A program made the position numbers and the translations under genes. Positions 7,001 to 9,553 of a stretch of DNA of 9,553 nucleotides are shown piece by piece (the first letter of the stretch is position 1; every line of letters starts with the position of its first letter). This stretch comes from Bacteroidota bacterium (GTDB lineage Bacteria > Bacteroidota > Bacteroidia > NS11-12g > UBA955). The notes under the pieces were generated by a model. It searched no databases and had not been told where the DNA came from. It worked only from the letters and a program-made list of their open reading frames with translations. Location: contig CANHGC010000033.1 of NCBI GenBank assembly GCA_947460045.1, forward strand, positions 1-9,553. The letters run 5' to 3'.

Positions 7001-8608
7001 TCTATGACCAAGTTCGATTATAACATGTATCAAACCAACCTCACAGATTATCGTTGGGATATGGATAAGAAGATCATTACCGCGAAAGTGGGTCCTTCAT
7101 TGGCTGGACAAACACCCATCTTTGCCAGTACCAACCCAACCCAAGGTGGTTTGAGTTTTGAAGCGAAACGGGCCGATTATAGTTTGGTGGATTATACCCT
7201 CAAGATTTCTGAAATTCCTTACATCGATATCGCCGATTCTCGCTTGTTCTTGAAAGATGGAAAAGCCACCGTGCGCGCGAATGCCGACATGGATCAGTTG
7301 GATAGCACCAAGTTGATTGCCGGTCGCGACAACAAATTCCACGAGATCTATAAACTCAAAGTGAAGGTGTATGGCAAGAACAAGATTCGCGGAAATGGCT
7401 TCTATCAGTATGTGAACAGCCGGGGTGGTAGGCAGGAATTTTTCTTGGATAGCGTGATCGTGAACGATAATCAGCGGATTGAAGGCGTGGGCAAAATCGC
7501 CGAAGAGCAGAACTTTACGCTCGAAACCAAAATTGGTTACAAAGGCTTTGCTCAGATTGAAAGTACCGAAAAGCTCATCCGATTTACGGGGTACGTGAAG
7601 CCCCTGCATACCTTCAAAAACATCTATCCTTCGGCTTGGATTCGGTTCGATAACCGGGTTGATCCCAAAGATGTGGTTTTGGATATGACGGATCCGCGCG
7701 ACAAAGACAACAAGAAACAATACGTAGGCTTGTTTGTGGCCAATGATTCAAGTTTTGTATACCCGTTGATGTATTCTTGGAAACGCCGTTATTCAGATGA
7801 TGACGTAACCAACGATACCGGTATTTTCTATTACGACAACAAAACGGAGAGTTTCTATGCGGGCAGCAAATCGCGTTTGCGTGACGGTGGCCTGAAGGGT
7901 AGTTGGATTCGTTTCAATGAGCGCGATCACAGCATCCACGCTGAAGGTCCTTTAGACTTCGGATTGGAAACGCCCAACGTAAAATTCAAAAATGCTGGAA
8001 CCGCTGATTTGTATCCGGGCGATAGCAGTTTTGTCTTTAACCTGGCGATGATGCTCGATTTCCCCATGCATCCCGATTACTCAGAGCGATTGGTGGCGTT
8101 GATCAATGAAAATGGTGGGGCTGCGGCTACGGTGAACACGGATTTCTTCAAACAATGTTTGGGCGAGATGATGGAAAACGAAAAATCGTATCGCCAAGTG
8201 GTGGAGAATTTGATGAAGAATGGCGAGTTGAAAGGCAAAGACGAAGCTGAATACAAGTTGGTGCTCAGCGATGCCACCTTCCGTTGGGATAGCAAATTGC
8301 GCGGTATGTATTGCAATGATATTGTTTCGGTGGCCAGTATCGCCGGGAAACCCATCAACAAGAACATGCACGCTGTGATGCTGTTGGAGCACAAGCGGAG
8401 CGGACAAAACATGTACGTTTATTTGGATTTGGGAGCGAATGATTATATCTATATCAACCTCACAAAAACGGGCGCCATCGTATATTCAACCGATCAAAAC
8501 TTGCAGCAAATCCTCACCAATACAGCGGATAAAGTAAAGGCAGAAAACTACTTCATTCGTCCAGCTACCGAGCGCCAAGTAGAAAAGTTCCTTAGACGTT
8601 TTGAATAA
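4094..8608 (+). CDS. Large exported protein of unknown function, beta-rich with possible repeated modules
   Basis: I do not recognise a named family for this 1504-residue protein, though it resembles large uncharacterised Bacteroidota proteins. Residues 1-22 form a signal peptide with likely cleavage after S20-A21-Q22. There is no lipobox Cys, later membrane segment or clear C-terminal T9SS sorting domain, so periplasm or the inner face of the outer membrane is inferred. Residues 30-145 look helical. Most of 155-450 and 580-1330 alternates hydrophobic and polar residues in short beta-like strands. Residues 455-575 form a charged, helix-rich insert, with a Lys/Glu/Ala-rich possible coiled coil at 478-507. 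A separate C-terminal domain spans about 1385-1475. Similar blocks near 190-250, 625-665 and 950-992 suggest internal repeats reminiscent of OstA/LptA-like grooves; this is inference only. Five Cys are present: 8, 179, 214, 1355 and 1407. Three consecutive ATGs open the gene and the first is taken; no Shine-Dalgarno is seen. It converges with truA, 8 bases between stops. Confidence 0.9.
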   Translation: MMMLRTLCTILLFAIGSRLSAQSGSFSPVPATFIAEFEAFIAKANDKNLTRNFAVFKENWELGKFSPSQQKFIIDISNQMLAEKMALQPHFQLFMSTVAAFLENKLPDKVLVQWQNITKSLLGNSNKEYLDFLQTTANLFANKTIYQSGTTVWKVDTLDFDMFYKGEIEIHFGEVDLTCQGFMDKMVVKGTKGIYKPAKNIWIGEYGSADFQRCLPDESAYVRFNKYRLNLDVNTYSVDSAALTYNRYFKTAVYGKFTDKLSTATDSLKVKKSGFPQFNSYDNELLVRGIVGDESFFRGGFTMQGHTVTTATANGKPSVIDVFYKGKKKATLKSKSFKISDGVAGTLQAEYTLYLDSVTTIYHPFVKVNFIFKDNKLIVERGEEGLMRVPFSDNYHNVSLDVQQVRWVITEPFVDFDNVNNDLEARISSDDFFRDILYNRLQGPLRSHPLEGLVAYYNRQPEDPLSNQLQKDIKTLMLSGKPEDKAKAEAKMKQLQARKAELREYYKADQRVKFSLDDYAFFQKTQKEYLVAPFLELHDQGYINYLQDQDSAILLPKAFRYVQAHQKMRDYDVIRISSIIGARPNFTLNLLSNEMNLEGVSKFFFSDSQNVIVAPSNQQVTLTKNRGLRFGGQLRAGRFDFYGKKYVFNYGQFNIAMSAVDSLQMYFPDSSGRRLVPIKSVLRNVSGTLYIDKPNNKSGNKDYPEYPIFVSDKGSEVLYDKPHIHGGAYEGDKFKFVVDPFTIDSLDNFTIAGLRFEGNFISDGIFPEFRHYVTIQKDYSLGFIKHTPPGGYSMYRGKGLGDMTMNLSEEGFYGTDGTIQYQGSKSEFSKILLLPKKAVGVLNRYDLTENTKYPEVHAVMANMEWNPYQDEYNVTNGTTPIKMFKVGHDFTGTITQSPSVIKGNGTLAWDQAKFYSQEQVFGPQKSSAKKANLQIYAADSSRMAFETSDINGTMDFSKRIGTFTKNEPGSMTKFDYNMYQTNLTDYRWDMDKKIITAKVGPSLAGQTPIFASTNPTQGGLSFEAKRADYSLVDYTLKISEIPYIDIADSRLFLKDGKATVRANADMDQLDSTKLIAGRDNKFHEIYKLKVKVYGKNKIRGNGFYQYVNSRGGRQEFFLDSVIVNDNQRIEGVGKIAEEQNFTLETKIGYKGFAQIESTEKLIRFTGYVKPLHTFKNIYPSAWIRFDNRVDPKDVVLDMTDPRDKDNKKQYVGLFVANDSSFVYPLMYSWKRRYSDDDVTNDTGIFYYDNKTESFYAGSKSRLRDGGLKGSWIRFNERDHSIHAEGPLDFGLETPNVKFKNAGTADLYPGDSSFVFNLAMMLDFPMHPDYSERLVALINENGGAAATVNTDFFKQCLGEMMENEKSYRQVVENLMKNGELKGKDEAEYKLVLSDATFRWDSKLRGMYCNDIVSVASIAGKPINKNMHAVMLLEHKRSGQNMYVYLDLGANDYIYINLTKTGAIVYSTDQNLQQILTNTADKVKAENYFIRPATERQVEKFLRRFE

Positions 8609-8616
8609 TTAAAGGT

Positions 8617-9357
8617 TTAATCTTGTTTGGGCAGCGGATATTCCACTTTGGTGAGAAACAATCCCTCTGCCGGTACCGAATGGCCTGCGTCGCTGCGATT
8701 GCCCTGGGCGAATATCTGGCGAAAAGCGTCTTCTGAAATCTTGCCAAGTCCCACGTCTACCAGCGTGCCTACGATCGCCCTAACCATGTTTCTCAAAAAG
8801 CGATTGGCTTGGATGGTGAAACAGTAACCATCGGTTTTTTGTATCCATTCGGCTGTGAACACCGTACACTGGGGATTGTTGTTGGGTGCCTCTCCCTTGC
8901 AAAACGAAGAAAAATCATGCTTCCCGATGAGCAGTTTCGCACAGCGGTTCATCGCTTCAACGTTCAGTGTATGTGCTTGCCACCAAAAGGTTTTGGGTGC
9001 GAAGGGATCTTTCGATGCTTGGATGTGGTATTCGTATTCGCGCAAAGTGGCATCGAATCGGGCGTGGAAATCACCGTTGCAAGGTTGCACTGAAATGATG
9101 TGAATGTCGCCCGGTAACATCTTGTTCAACCGGTGACTCAAATCGGAAGGCAATCCATCCGGACCATCGAAATGTGCAACGAAAAACTTCGCATGAACGC
9201 CGGCATCTGTGCGCCCGCAGCCCATGGTTTCAATGCTTGTATTGGCAATGGTGCTAAGGGCTCGGTCGATGGCTTCTTGTACGGTGGGTGCGTTGGGTTG
9301 AATTTGCCATCCAGCGTAGTTGCTGCCGTTGTAGGCCAATTCAATCTTATATCGCAT
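8617..9357 (-). CDS. truA: tRNA pseudouridine synthase A (positions 38-40)
   Basis: The 246-residue cytosolic enzyme converts uridines 38, 39 and 40 in the anticodon arm of tRNAs to pseudouridine. Visible TruA motifs are the N-terminal strand YKIELAYNG (3-11) with AGWQIQ (15-20), the catalytic GCGRTDAGVHA (46-56) with nucleophile Asp51, FHARFDAT (97-104), REYEYHI (106-112), and the C-terminal FLRNMVRAIVGTLVDVG (187-203). The length is typical. I chose the ATG at 9357-9355 because it gives the standard N-terminus. The reading frame stays open upstream to 9504, but that extension lies over the thiolase coding sequence in another frame and has no TruA similarity. Only one base separates the thiolase stop (TGA, 9361-9359) from this ATG, so translational coupling is likely. 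Its 3' end faces that of the large secreted-protein gene. Confidence 0.97.
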   Translation of the reverse strand: MRYKIELAYNGSNYAGWQIQPNAPTVQEAIDRALSTIANTSIETMGCGRTDAGVHAKFFVAHFDGPDGLPSDLSHRLNKMLPGDIHIISVQPCNGDFHARFDATLREYEYHIQASKDPFAPKTFWWQAHTLNVEAMNRCAKLLIGKHDFSSFCKGEAPNNNPQCTVFTAEWIQKTDGYCFTIQANRFLRNMVRAIVGTLVDVGLGKISEDAFRQIFAQGNRSDAGHSVPAEGLFLTKVEYPLPKQD

Positions 9358-9358
9358 A

Positions 9359-9553
<195 letters not shown>

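Noticed and set aside
7097..7720. Antisense open frame of 207 codons opposite the large gene
   Set aside because: It lies wholly within the intact 1504-codon gene, has no recognisable domain and no start context of its own.
8608..8621. ATTAAA-GG-TTTAAT palindrome between the convergent stops of the large gene and truA, considered as a bidirectional terminator
   Set aside because: The stem is only A-T pairs and the loop only two bases, so a stable hairpin is unlikely.

Overview
The window looks like a chromosomal segment of a Bacteroidota bacterium, probably a free-living Flavobacteriales-type lineage, though I cannot name a genus. The evidence is a recognisable type IX secretion (T9SS) gene, porQ. 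It also includes an M23 peptidase preceded by a lineage-typical domain, signal peptides ending in A-x-(S/Q), gene starts without convincing Shine-Dalgarno sequences, and TAnnTTTG-like elements close upstream of start codons. Every gene that starts or ends inside the window appears intact. I see no IS element, tRNA, rRNA, CRISPR array or phage gene. No non-coding gap exceeds 65 bases.

Layout. (1) Bases 1-1327, minus strand: bifunctional riboflavin kinase/FAD synthetase (ribF), then a secreted M23 endopeptidase whose start lies 38 bases inside ribF and which runs off the left edge. (2) Bases 1328-1391: a short divergent promoter region. (3) Bases 1392-8608, plus strand: porQ, cytidylate kinase (cmk), triosephosphate isomerase (tpiA) and a very large uncharacterised exported protein of 1504 residues. 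The gaps between them are 39, 64 and 43 bases, so they could form one transcription unit, although each gap carries a promoter-like motif. (4) Bases 8617-9553, minus strand, convergent with the large gene: the C-terminal end of a thiolase, then truA starting one base after the thiolase stop.

Most genes are housekeeping: FAD synthesis, CMP/dCMP phosphorylation, glycolysis, tRNA pseudouridine and acyl-CoA metabolism. The envelope theme comes from three exported products: the M23 peptidase, PorQ and the 1504-residue protein. PorQ belongs to the outer-membrane attachment complex that handles T9SS cargo. The 1504-residue protein has a signal peptide but no lipobox or obvious T9SS sorting domain. 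It seems to be built of beta-rich repeated modules, and it is the most interesting unknown here.

A second point of interest is that the five genes with intergenic starts (ribF, porQ, cmk, tpiA and the large gene) all have a TTTG or TTCG core 6-8 bases before the ATG. This could mean very short or absent 5' leaders.
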